Source: Fibrobacter succinogenes (GTDB taxonomy: Bacteria > Fibrobacterota > Fibrobacteria > Fibrobacterales > Fibrobacteraceae). Taken from it: a stretch of DNA of 45,166 nucleotides. Of the stretch, positions 1 through 6,170 are shown piece by piece (positions within the stretch are counted from its first letter, which is position 1; each line of letters begins with the position of its first letter). A model generated the notes under the pieces. That model saw only the letters and a list, made by a program, of their open reading frames with translations. It ran no database searches and was not told the origin of the DNA. The stretch lies in the NCBI RefSeq assembly GCF_902779965.1, contig NZ_CACZDK010000028.1, positions 1 through 45,166 on the forward strand. Reading direction: 5' to 3'. The position numbers were made by a program, and so were the translations under genes.

Positions 1-41
1 TCTTTGCAGAAGGCGTCAAAACGCTTCTGAATTCAATCTAA
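1..41 (+). CDS. C-terminal fragment of the 44680-45108 gene (junction copy)
   Basis: The first 41 bases encode the last 13 residues and TAA stop of the gene that is complete at 44680-45108. It is the same gene seen twice because of the terminal overlap, not a separate or truncated gene. Confidence 0.9.
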   Translation, partial: FAEGVKTLLNSI

Positions 42-99
42 AAGGAACACTGATGCAGACAATCGAAGAATATAAGGAATACGCCAAACAGCTCGAAGT
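1..99. repeat. Terminal direct repeat (left copy), circular junction
   Basis: Bases 1-99 are identical to 45068-45166. The repeat splits two genes that are intact when the ends are joined, so it is an assembly overlap of a circular molecule rather than a biological terminal repeat. The unit length is 45,067 bp. A genuine 99-bp terminal redundancy cannot be excluded from sequence alone, but the uninterrupted gene order across the join favours a circular genome. Confidence 0.93.
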
Positions 100-340
100 C
101 GAAGTGAAACAATGGCACGACGCTTTCGACGCAAGCCAGGCTCAAGTCAAGGAACTTGCAAAAGAAAACTTGCGACTTGAACGCGAACGCGTCGAACAGA
201 ATTCCATCATCGAAACTTGCGCTAACGAACTTGAAGAGCTCCGCCTGCACGAAGTTGAATGGGATTTGGCAAAGGCCCGCATCAAGGAACTCGAAGCAGA
301 AAAAGTTCAAAACCTAATCAACCAAAAGGAAACTACTTAA
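53..340 (+). CDS. Small coiled-coil protein, unknown function
   Basis: A 95-residue protein of mostly Glu, Lys, Ala and Leu with heptad-like spacing over nearly its whole length, predicted to be one long coiled coil. AAAGGAA about 8 nt before the ATG is a good ribosome binding site. It starts 11 nt after the stop of the preceding gene (44680-45108, seen as 1-41 here) and is part of the plus-strand early operon that runs across the circle junction. A second, partial copy at 45120-45166 is the junction duplicate. No family recognised. Confidence 0.75.
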   Translation: MQTIEEYKEYAKQLEVEVKQWHDAFDASQAQVKELAKENLRLERERVEQNSIIETCANELEELRLHEVEWDLAKARIKELEAEKVQNLINQKETT

Positions 341-344
341 ACAA

Positions 345-443
345 AGGACCGTAGCTCAAAAGTAATACTCAGGCAGAGCTTCAGCGATTGAAGGGATATG
401 CGCTTGAATGCCCTTGATGCTGGTTCGAATCCAGTCGGTCCTA
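345..443 (+). tRNA. tRNA-like element, non-canonical centre
   Basis: Seen directly: a 7-bp acceptor stem (345-351 with 436-442), U-A at the position 8-9 spot (352-353), a GCUC/GAGC D-stem (354-357 with 376-379), and a canonical T arm (419-423 with 431-435, one G-U pair) with loop UUCGAAU. The middle is odd: the D loop is 18 nt, and the anticodon arm is ambiguous, either AAGGG/CCCUU (391-395 with 411-415) with a 15-nt loop or CUUC/GAAG (379-382 with 390-393) followed by a long variable arm. CCA is not encoded. It could be a degenerate tRNA, a tRNA with an insertion, or a tRNA mimic. Isotype not assignable. Confidence 0.45.
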
Positions 444-462
444 TAAAAAAAAGGATAAAAAA

Positions 463-537
463 ATGACCTTAATCATAATTCTATCGATCTTGATTTCCGC
501 AATCGCCATAATCACCAACATCAAGCACAAGGATTGA
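463..537 (+). CDS. 24-residue hydrophobic membrane microprotein
   Basis: ATG at 463 follows AAGGAT at a suitable spacing. The peptide is one Ile-rich hydrophobic stretch (residues 3-18) ending in a short basic tail (NIKHKD). It lies between the tRNA-like element and the MazG-like gene, 2 nt before the latter's ATG, which suggests coupled translation. It resembles the other tiny membrane peptides of this genome (43826-43900, 4770-4868). Function unknown; the reading frame is supported mainly by its ribosome binding site and tight packing. Confidence 0.55.
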   Translation: MTLIIILSILISAIAIITNIKHKD

Positions 538-539
538 CT

Positions 540-974
540 ATGAACACTTACAAAAACTACACCTACCAAAAGCTAAACGACGGTCGCATCCTGGCAAGCA
601 TGCCAACCGTCGGCGACATGATTTTTGAAAACGAAACCGAATTCAAAGCCTACATCGATGGCTACAAGATCACACAAAAGTTCTTTGGTGAAATTGAAAA
701 CGAGCTCCGCCATGCCGTCGCCAAGCATCCCAAGTTCTGCGACGCGATGGTGTCGCCTGACTCTTCCGTAAGCTGGGCGGAATCCGAGTACCGCATCAAG
801 CTACGCAACGAAAGAGGCCCCTGGACCGCCGACAACATCCTCATGGAAGAAGTCGCAGAGGCTTTTAACGCCTACCAGCACGGCGACAAGAAAAACGCGC
901 TCAAGGAATTTGCTCAGGTCGGTGCGGTCGTTCTGCGCTGCATGGAATTCATTCAAAAGGAGATGGAAAAATGA
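540..974 (+). CDS. MazG-like nucleotide pyrophosphohydrolase-like protein
   Basis: A 144-residue protein. The C-terminal third has the all-alpha NTP pyrophosphohydrolase pattern: an EEVAEAF helix at about residues 103-109, then a KKNALKEFAQVGAVVLR helix at about 118-134, recalling the ExxE/ExxD metal-binding layout of MazG and phosphoribosyl-ATP pyrophosphatase-like proteins. The usual second acidic pair is only partly present (E with Q/V where D is expected), so activity is uncertain. Phage MazG-like proteins are thought to act on nucleotide or alarmone pools; that role here is inference. ATG at 540 was chosen over an upstream in-frame TTG. The stop overlaps the next ATG (ATGA). Confidence 0.55.
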   Translation: MNTYKNYTYQKLNDGRILASMPTVGDMIFENETEFKAYIDGYKITQKFFGEIENELRHAVAKHPKFCDAMVSPDSSVSWAESEYRIKLRNERGPWTADNILMEEVAEAFNAYQHGDKKNALKEFAQVGAVVLRCMEFIQKEMEK

Positions 975-1273
975 ACACCGAAGAAATCGCCACAAAAGAC
1001 GACCTTGCCAAAATGGAGTGCCGCATTCTCCAGGCTATTCACAGGAAAGTTGAAAGCAAGGACCGCACTCTGAACATCGACGAAGCTGTCAAACACATCA
1101 AGGCCAAGAACCGCGGTACCATTTACAAACTCACCAGCTCAGGCGAACTCGCTTACCTAAAGGTAGGCAAATCGCTCGTATTCTGGGAATCCGACCTCAA
1201 CCGTTACCTGGCAAGGCAACGCAGGTCGAGCAACGAAGAACTTTCTGCAGCCGCAGCATTACGATCGGTATGA
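971..1273 (+). CDS. Excisionase-like helix-turn-helix protein
   Basis: A 100-residue protein. Residues about 36-80 match the MerR/HTH_17 excisionase fold: LNIDEAVKHI, then a second helix (RGTIYKLTSSG), then the basic wing YLKVGKSLVFWESDLNRYL. Such proteins bend DNA at att sites and set integrase direction. It is the last gene before the attP-like region and integrase, which fits an Xis role, although a transcription factor of the same fold is possible. The start overlaps the preceding stop by 4 nt (ATGA). An intrinsic terminator follows at once. Confidence 0.65.
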   Translation: MNTEEIATKDDLAKMECRILQAIHRKVESKDRTLNIDEAVKHIKAKNRGTIYKLTSSGELAYLKVGKSLVFWESDLNRYLARQRRSSNEELSAAAALRSV

Positions 1274-1301
1274 CCGATTATAAAAACATTTTTAAAAACA
1301 C

Positions 1302-1328
1302 AAAAGGCGTTTCGAAGCGTCTTTTTTT
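1302..1328 (+). terminator. Rho-independent terminator after the early operon
   Basis: A short stem (1306-1311 with 1316-1321, two G-T wobbles, loop TCGA) is extended by A/T pairs and followed by seven T residues (1322-1328). It lies 28 nt after the excisionase-like stop codon and separates the early operon from the attP/integrase region. Confidence 0.75.
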
Positions 1329-1339
1329 GTTTTTTACAC

Positions 1340-1582
1340 GGTCACTTTAAAAATTTTGGTCACTTTTTGGTCACTCTGCAAGTATAAAGCAAAGTGCAAC
1401 ATCAGTATTTACAAGGGATTGAGCGAATATCAGAAAACTACTCCAGGTAATCCAGATTATAGAACTTACAGAAAGCCGGTTCGAAAGAATCGGCTTTTTT
1501 ATTGCATTTTCGGCAATTTCATTTACTTTCATTTGCTTTCGTTTTCTATCATTTTATAAAAACGGTCACTTTTCGGTCACTC
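1340..1582. other. Candidate attP: integrase arm-type repeats flanking a core
   Basis: GGTCACT occurs five times in direct orientation at 1340, 1358, 1369, 1564 and 1575. The pair 1358/1369 and the pair 1564/1575 have the same 11-bp spacing. The two clusters lie about 190 bp apart, immediately upstream of the integrase gene. From established knowledge, lambda Int arm-type sites have a consensus close to AGTCACTAT, so these look like P and P' arm sites with the crossover core between them. The core is not identifiable without the host attB. No convincing gene lies in 1274-1590. Confidence 0.55.
1473..1500 (+). terminator. Strong intrinsic terminator inside the attP-like region
   Basis: A 10-bp stem (1473-1482 with 1487-1496, one G-T wobble), loop GAAA, followed by a T run (1495-1500). 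It lies about 90 nt before integrase and would block read-through into int from upstream. Integration cores often coincide with the 3' end or terminator of a host gene, so this hairpin could also be part of the att core. Confidence 0.75.
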
Positions 1583-1590
1583 AAAAAAAA

Positions 1591-2646
1591 ATGAAAATCA
1601 AAGAGAAAGTTCACATCAACCAGCGCCCTGTAAAGGGCGGCGGTTTTTCGCTGCACCTCGACTACAGGATCGGCGGCAAAAGGGTCAGGGAATTCCTGAA
1701 ACTATACCTCGTGCCCGCCAAGACTCAGGCAGACAAGATAAAAAATGACGAGACTCTGAGGCTGGCAACCGAAATAAAAAACAAGCGGATCCGCGAGCTG
1801 GATTCAGGCGAACTTAATGTCGACACCCCGAAAAAGGCAAAGACCATCTTTGCTATCGACTATTTCCAAAAGAAAATAGGTCAGATAAAGGTCGAAAACT
1901 CGCGACAGAACAATTTCACCATGCTGAAATCCTTGACCGAATTCCGGAAAAATGCAACGCTTGTCGAAATCAACCGCGAATTCTTCAAAAAATTCATTGA
2001 CTTTCTGGCATCAAAAGATTTGTCACCCGGCACAATCCGCCTTTACGGCGTGCTCTTGAAAGCCAGGTTGCACAACGCCTACATCGACGGGCTCATTCTG
2101 CACATGCCCGACTTTTACGGAATCATGCCAAAAAAGCAGTCTTCAGAAATCGAATTCTTGACACTTGACGAACTGCGTGACCTGGACTCCGCACCAGCTC
2201 CCGATGAAATCAAGAATCCATTCTTGTTCTGTTGCTTTACCGGCTTGAGATTTTCAGACATTCAGACACTCAAATGGGAAAACATCGACAACGACACAAT
2301 CGTCATCCGGATGAAGAAAACAAAAGAAATTGTCCGGGTGCCGCTATCAGCCAATGCGAAAAAGTTCTTACCCGAAAGAAAATGCAAGGGTAAGGTCTTC
2401 GAAATTGGTCCGCTAAACAGTTTGACTCGCGGGTTGAAAGCCTGGGCCGAAAACGCCGGACTGAAAAAGAACTTGCATTTTCACATGAGTCGCCACACGT
2501 TCGCGACGCTGGCCCTGGCTAACGGAGCCGAACTTTACACGGTCAGCAAACTCCTTGGGCACCGTAGTCTACAAACCACACAGGTCTACGCCAAAGTGCT
2601 CGACGAGGGCCGCCGCAAGGCAGTTGACGCGATTCCAGAGCTATAA
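1591..2646 (+). CDS. int: Tyrosine recombinase / phage integrase
   Basis: A 351-residue site-specific recombinase. The catalytic set is visible in order: R220 (in FTGLRFSD), a Lys around 242-245, H298-x-x-R301 (HMSR), H324 (LLGHRS) and the nucleophile Y333 (QVYAKV). Residues about 1-75 form a basic N-terminal arm-binding region and about 85-180 the core-binding domain. It would integrate and, with the excisionase-like protein upstream, excise the phage at attP. No clear Shine-Dalgarno site precedes the ATG, only an A-run. The gene converges on the last late gene, with a shared hairpin between them. Confidence 0.93.
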   Translation: MKIKEKVHINQRPVKGGGFSLHLDYRIGGKRVREFLKLYLVPAKTQADKIKNDETLRLATEIKNKRIRELDSGELNVDTPKKAKTIFAIDYFQKKIGQIKVENSRQNNFTMLKSLTEFRKNATLVEINREFFKKFIDFLASKDLSPGTIRLYGVLLKARLHNAYIDGLILHMPDFYGIMPKKQSSEIEFLTLDELRDLDSAPAPDEIKNPFLFCCFTGLRFSDIQTLKWENIDNDTIVIRMKKTKEIVRVPLSANAKKFLPERKCKGKVFEIGPLNSLTRGLKAWAENAGLKKNLHFHMSRHTFATLALANGAELYTVSKLLGHRSLQTTQVYAKVLDEGRRKAVDAIPEL

Positions 2647-2648
2647 GA

Positions 2649-2678
2649 AAGGCGGTCCACATCGCTGCAAACCGCCTT
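2649..2678. terminator. Hairpin between convergent integrase and late operon
   Basis: AAGGCGGT (2649-2656) pairs perfectly with ACCGCCTT (2671-2678) across a 14-nt loop. It sits between the integrase stop and the last minus-strand gene. The minus side is followed by a short T-rich stretch, so it may terminate the late transcript; the plus side lacks a T tract. Confidence 0.55.
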
Positions 2679-2695
2679 GAGAAAAAGATTGACTA

Positions 2696-2932
2696 CTAGA
2701 CAATGCCGGGCACAGTCTTTGCAGCCATCTTGGAAGCAACAGTTTCACCGCTGCCATGATCCATCAGTTCCTTGATGCATCGAAGAGTCTTGACAGAATC
2801 CTTGATACCATCGAGAACCATGTGATTCTTGATTCGACCGCCATCCTGTTCCACCTGATCATTCAGGTCTTCAAGGTGGCGGCAAAGCGTTTTTTCGGTA
2901 CGCTCCAGAACCATTTTCACGCGTTCGTTCAT
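2696..2932 (-). CDS. Hypothetical protein, last late gene
   Basis: A 78-residue, charged, mainly helical protein with no recognised family. Its ATG overlaps the stop of the gene upstream by one base (TAATG), indicating translational coupling. It ends the long minus-strand late operon, just before a hairpin. The location next to genes of the entry/lysis-like cluster suggests an accessory structural or host-interaction role, but nothing in the sequence shows it. Confidence 0.65.
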   Translation of the reverse strand: MNERVKMVLERTEKTLCRHLEDLNDQVEQDGGRIKNHMVLDGIKDSVKTLRCIKELMDHGSGETVASKMAAKTVPGIV

Positions 2933-3270
2933 TACGCAACCTCCGTTTGGGTGCCCTGCATCTTCGCAAGAAGGACCGGAACGTCTTCGCTGGTAAACGA
3001 GAATCCGAAATAGCTGACTTTCGGAACATTGGCAAAAGCCATGTCGAGAGCGGCTTTGGCGGAATCCAAGTTCACCATGCCGTCGGCATCAAGAATCCCG
3101 GACATTTCCATCCAGGGCTTAACCTTGGATACAAGTGCAGCGGGATTGCTCTTGAGAGCGCCAAGAGCGGCGAAGCCCAGAAAACGGTCACCCATTTTCG
3201 GAATCATTGCCACCTGGTCCGCCATGAAACCGATGAAGCCGTCAACAGCCTTTTCGAGAGAAATATGCAT
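2932..3270 (-). CDS. Hypothetical protein
   Basis: 112 residues with alternating hydrophobic and Gly/Ala-rich helices (residues 8-45) and a C-terminal part containing VSYFGFSFTSEDVPVLL. AGGTAG precedes the ATG. It is coupled to the following gene by a TAATG overlap. No family recognised and no signal peptide or clear transmembrane helix. Confidence 0.65.
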   Translation of the reverse strand: MHISLEKAVDGFIGFMADQVAMIPKMGDRFLGFAALGALKSNPAALVSKVKPWMEMSGILDADGMVNLDSAKAALDMAFANVPKVSYFGFSFTSEDVPVLLAKMQGTQTEVA

Positions 3271-3283
3271 AAGCTACCTCTTT

Positions 3284-3784
3284 TTACGCAGTCTGCGACG
3301 TGCTGGTGGAAGTGGCGGGAGTCGGGGTGACGGTTCCGCTACCGGCGGCGACGGGAGGGACGGGCGGAAACGGGGACACGAAAGCGGGCCCCCAGCCCGG
3401 AGCCACAGCGTAGTTCGGCACAAACGGAGCGCTGATGCGGTTCACGATTGCAGAAAGCCCGGCGATGCGGTCACCCAGGATCTGGTCGCGAAGCGGGTCA
3501 GTCTTTTCGTCGGCGAGAACGCGAGCTTCAAGGTTTGCGACACGTTCGGTCAGCGCGGCAACCTTGGCATCAGCATACTTTTCGGACTTGAGCTGAGCGA
3601 TTTCGTTGTCCTTTTGGGCCAACTGGTAAACCGGGTTAGCAGTCGGGTTCTGGTTGCCAAAAAGGCCACCGAGACCGTTGCCGTTGAGCACGCCGCTGGC
3701 AAGTGCCGTGCCGATAACGCCGAGAGTAAGACCGGCGGTTCCCACACCCTTGCTGGTGTAGCTGTCGTTTTCGTAAGTAGCCAT
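3284..3784 (-). CDS. Hypothetical protein: Gly-rich N-terminus, coiled coil, Pro/Thr tail
   Basis: 166 residues in three visible parts. Residues about 12-50 are Gly- and Leu-rich and moderately hydrophobic (GTAGLTLGVIGTALASG). Residues about 52-110 form a charged coiled coil (QLAQKDNEIAQLKSEK onward). The C-terminus (about 120-166) is rich in Pro, Val, Ser and Thr. This resembles a membrane- or virion-surface-associated protein, but I recognise no family. AAAAGGAGA gives a strong ribosome binding site. An intrinsic terminator and a dyad lie directly upstream, so it may be controlled separately from the genes before it. Confidence 0.7.
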   Translation of the reverse strand: MATYENDSYTSKGVGTAGLTLGVIGTALASGVLNGNGLGGLFGNQNPTANPVYQLAQKDNEIAQLKSEKYADAKVAALTERVANLEARVLADEKTDPLRDQILGDRIAGLSAIVNRISAPFVPNYAVAPGWGPAFVSPFPPVPPVAAGSGTVTPTPATSTSTSQTA

Positions 3785-3802
3785 AATATCTCCTTTTGGG
3801 AT

Positions 3803-3833
3803 AAATGAAAACCGCCGGGAGTTTCCCAGCGGT
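3803..3833 (-). terminator. Intrinsic terminator on the minus strand
   Basis: ACCGC (3811-3815) pairs with GCGGT (3829-3833), and GGG (3817-3819) with CCC (3825-3827), with one C-A mismatch. On the minus strand it is followed by TTTTCATTT. It either ends the upstream operon (4290 and above) or acts as an attenuator for the 3284-3784 gene. Confidence 0.65.
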
Positions 3834-3840
3834 CTACACT

Positions 3841-3869
3841 CAAAGCTAAAAGAAGATTCGGCTCGAATC
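3841..3869 (-). promoter_or_regulatory. Possible promoter with dyad operator
   Basis: On the minus strand, TAGCTTTG (3848-3841) matches a TAnnTTTG -7 box. Just upstream is a perfect dyad GATTCG-N3-CGAATC (3855-3869). A transcript starting here would run straight into the terminator hairpin at 3811-3833, so regulation by attenuation is possible. No good -33 element seen. Confidence 0.3.
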
Positions 3870-3894
3870 GTATTTTAGGAAAATTTGTGCAAAT

Positions 3895-4290
3895 TTAGTT
3901 TGTTAATGAGTACGGCTCAACGATTAAAAGATAATCGCAATTCCGACATAGCATAGCTACCATGGTTTCTGCCGGAGCCGACTCCATAAGTTTATTTTCG
4001 TCACGCATCATACCGACCAAAATACAACCATTCGAATCCTTGACCGCATCGTTGCCAACATGAATTCGAATCCCACGAGAAGCTTGAATAACTCTGTTGT
4101 ACAGCAAGGGGAGCTCACGTTTGAATTTCGGACTTTGTGAATTCTTGACGCAATAACCGACTGCAGGGATTAGCTTGGAACGGTTCTCCAAAGTCCAGCA
4201 GACAAAATGATTGTTCAGGTAAAGTTCGCCGAATACGCCTTTTTTATTGTAGTTTAAACCAGTACGAATTAGAACAAGTTCAGGTTTCAC
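3895..4290 (-). CDS. DUF5675-family protein (lysis-cluster type)
   Basis: 131 residues with the DUF5675 pattern: GELYLNNHFVCWTLENR (residues about 21-37), an IPAVGYCV segment, SPKFKRELPLLYN, then IRIHVGNDAVKDSNGCILVG (about 74-93). The IHxGN...GCILVG motif recalls an L,D-transpeptidase-like His/Cys pair. The family is common near lysis genes in phages, but its biochemical role is not established; a peptidoglycan-related function is inference. It follows DUF1353 by 2 nt. Confidence 0.75.
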   Translation of the reverse strand: MKPELVLIRTGLNYNKKGVFGELYLNNHFVCWTLENRSKLIPAVGYCVKNSQSPKFKRELPLLYNRVIQASRGIRIHVGNDAVKDSNGCILVGMMRDENKLMESAPAETMVAMLCRNCDYLLIVEPYSLTN

Positions 4291-4292
4291 AA

Positions 4293-4760
4293 CTACCCCA
4301 CCTTTTCAAGTTTGCTCAAGAAATCAAAATTTTTGTAAGCGTTGTCGCCCCAATGGCCCCAGGCCCCGATCATCAAGCAGAAGTCGATAGTCGACGCCTG
4401 GAAACGGCTGCAGCCAGCTTCGCGGAGCCCGCCACGGCAAAGCGCATCGGAGTCTTCGCGATCAAAGATTTCATATCCTTTTTTTTGATAAAGGTCGTCA
4501 TGCAAGAAGAAGAAGGCGTTCTGCAACGGATTATCCGGATCATAGGATTTCACCCGTAGAATCTTTTGGCCGAGCCACGGGATGGACCCGCAGTTGCTAA
4601 TATACCCTTCGCCAACCCGCCATAGATAATCGCCACGGCTAGTATGCAACAGCATTTCAAAATCGCGCTCGAAAGCATAGACGGAATCGCCATGCAGTTT
4701 GCCGGTCGCAACCTGGAGCGGTTTGATGATTTCGGCGCTACGAAGGACTATTCCAGACAT
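4293..4760 (-). CDS. DUF1353-family phage protein
   Basis: 155 residues. It matches DUF1353: the GEGYISNCGSIPWLGQ segment (about 50-65) corresponds to the GFxTDxaSiP motif, followed by FFFLHDDLYQKKGYE (about 82-96) with conserved HDxLY, then the R-x2-aD-x2 region and a C-terminal W/G-rich helix. DUF1353 genes are frequent in the lysis/tail-end cluster of myoviruses. The exact role is unknown. ATG at 4760 is preceded by AGGAGTGAAAT. Confidence 0.75.
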   Translation of the reverse strand: MSGIVLRSAEIIKPLQVATGKLHGDSVYAFERDFEMLLHTSRGDYLWRVGEGYISNCGSIPWLGQKILRVKSYDPDNPLQNAFFFLHDDLYQKKGYEIFDREDSDALCRGGLREAGCSRFQASTIDFCLMIGAWGHWGDNAYKNFDFLSKLEKVG

Positions 4761-4769
4761 ATTTCACTC

Positions 4770-4868
4770 CTACTTGTTATTCGGTTTACCCCAATCATCT
4801 TCGTCAAAGAAAATCCAGCCAAACGTCATAATCAGAGCGAAGAAAACCACTAGTATTAAAGCTTCCAT
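4770..4868 (-). CDS. 32-residue single-pass membrane peptide
   Basis: ATG at 4868 is preceded by GGAAGGAAGTG, a good ribosome binding site. One hydrophobic segment (residues 3-21, LILVVFFALIMTFGWIFF-like) is followed by an acidic and Lys/Asn-rich tail. It lies between DUF1353 and a small coiled-coil protein, in the position where holin or spanin-like genes are often found. Too short for family assignment; a holin-accessory role is only a guess. Confidence 0.6.
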   Translation of the reverse strand: MEALILVVFFALIMTFGWIFFDEDDWGKPNNK

Positions 4869-4869
4869 A

Positions 4870-5130
4870 TCACTTCCTTCCAGCGCGAACTTCGCCAATA
4901 AGCTGATTCAAAAGTTCATTATTGCGATCAATTTTCTGATCAAGAATTTTAAAATTCGAATCCCCGTCATCAAGACGTTTATCATGATGACGAATGTCAT
5001 TCTCGATAACCGACATTCGTTCATCAAGAGTTTTTTTTGCCGAATCCGACTTACGGTCGGAATGAAACGATTTTATAATCGCTCCGATTCCGGTCATAAA
5101 CGCACCTATGTCTAATCCAGTGATGTCCAA
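4870..5130 (-). CDS. Small amphipathic/coiled-coil protein, possible lysis or entry accessory
   Basis: 86 residues. A short hydrophobic N-terminus (GLDIGAFMTGIGAIIKSF) is followed by a charged coiled coil with many Asp, Arg and Lys (residues about 25-80). The layout loosely recalls XhlA-like proteins, but those carry the membrane helix at the C-terminus, so I do not assign it. It begins 2 nt before the 32-residue membrane peptide gene, and the two are probably co-translated. Confidence 0.6.
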   Translation of the reverse strand: MDITGLDIGAFMTGIGAIIKSFHSDRKSDSAKKTLDERMSVIENDIRHHDKRLDDGDSNFKILDQKIDRNNELLNQLIGEVRAGRK

Positions 5131-5195
5131 TGTAAAATTCCTTTTCTAAAAAGTGTTTTCATTTCGCCCATCAAACATCTACTCCAAAAATCAGT

Positions 5196-6011
5196 CTACA
5201 GCACACCGCCAGCCGGATAAATCCTACCACCGGATTTCACAACTAGAACCGATGCGTCGTAAGGCACGATGAATGACCGAGGGTTAGGAGAACCTTGCGC
5301 GGCAGGGAAAGACACGTCGCTGGACCCGCTGTTGAATATGATTGCAATCTGTCCGTCTTCAAGACTATTCATTTTTTCCACGATATCGGACGCGCTTGCG
5401 TTCCATACATGATTAGTCAATGAGAGACCGCCGAAAGCATCAAGATTGCCCGTCACCTTTAGCCCACCGCCCACCTGCGTTGGGCCTAGCAGCAGAGGCT
5501 CGTTTTCCTGGCCAGGTGCATTATCCCTCACAAGACGCTTCTTGACCTGGATCGTATTCATACCGTCGCCGTGCGAGTCAATCGTGTCGGCCTGCAAGTT
5601 GGTCGTGCCGACATTGCCCGCATCAACGCCGTACAGTCCCTCGATTTTAGGCTGGTTGTTTCCAGGAATCCATTGCGAATCGCCGACCTTGAACATTGTC
5701 AGCGCCTCAATGACGCCAGCGGACAAGGCCGCAAGATTACTCAAAGACACGCCCAAACCGGAAACAACTTTTAATTCCGCAGACCCGACCTTTACAGAAC
5801 GAAAAGTCCGATCACCGTTCAACGCATCAATAACCTCATGGTTAGATAAGCCTTTCACGGCCGCGCCTGTAATAAGTTCCACAATCGCGCACAGTTCTTC
5901 CTGTATGGTGTTACACCATTCAGACGAGAACTGAGTTGCCTTTTGGCCAAGAGTCCTGTTGCCATCAACGAACTTGCCATTAACAGCTGTAGCAGTATTA
6001 ATTCGTTTCAT
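5196..6011 (-). CDS. Tail fibre-like protein
   Basis: 271 residues. The N-terminus (about 1-45) has a common phage fibre attachment pattern: RINTATAV...KFVDGN...ATQFSSEWCNTIQEEL, comparable to Mu-like and prophage tail fibres. The middle contains beta-rich repeats (GDRTFRSVKVGSAELKVV; TNLQADTIDSHGDG), and the C-terminus ends in a compact beta domain. It probably attaches to the baseplate and contacts the host surface. The ribosome binding site AGGAGTT lies in the end of the small upstream ORF. Confidence 0.75.
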   Translation of the reverse strand: MKRINTATAVNGKFVDGNRTLGQKATQFSSEWCNTIQEELCAIVELITGAAVKGLSNHEVIDALNGDRTFRSVKVGSAELKVVSGLGVSLSNLAALSAGVIEALTMFKVGDSQWIPGNNQPKIEGLYGVDAGNVGTTNLQADTIDSHGDGMNTIQVKKRLVRDNAPGQENEPLLLGPTQVGGGLKVTGNLDAFGGLSLTNHVWNASASDIVEKMNSLEDGQIAIIFNSGSSDVSFPAAQGSPNPRSFIVPYDASVLVVKSGGRIYPAGGVL

Positions 6012-6014
6012 TTT

Positions 6015-6128
6015 TTAACTCCTATAAGAAATTTGTCCAGTTTTTTTTTCATTCGGGCCTGCGTCCGGCGTGAGTCCCTGCTCCTGCGAAGCCAGCAGCT
6101 CGATAATGGATGTGATGTTTTGCGCCAT
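6015..6128 (-). CDS. 37-residue peptide upstream of tail fibre
   Basis: ATG at 6128 is preceded by AAAGGAGAATAAACC. The peptide begins MAQNITSIIELLASQEQG, an amphipathic helix, and ends in a polar tail. Its last codons carry the ribosome binding site of the following fibre gene, so it may act as a leader ensuring coupled translation. No family recognised. Confidence 0.5.
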   Translation of the reverse strand: MAQNITSIIELLASQEQGLTPDAGPNEKKTGQISYRS

Positions 6129-6170
6129 GGTTTATTCTCCTTTCAAAAATTGGAATCGCTTTCTCCTTAA

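Noticed and set aside
1-99. Biological terminal redundancy of a linear genome
   Set aside because: The repeat cuts through two otherwise normal genes and rejoining gives an intact operon, so an assembly overlap of a circle is simpler.
1356-1559. A 67-codon plus-strand frame in the attP-like region
   Set aside because: It spans a strong terminator and the arm-site repeats, has no ribosome site, and has low-complexity aromatic composition.
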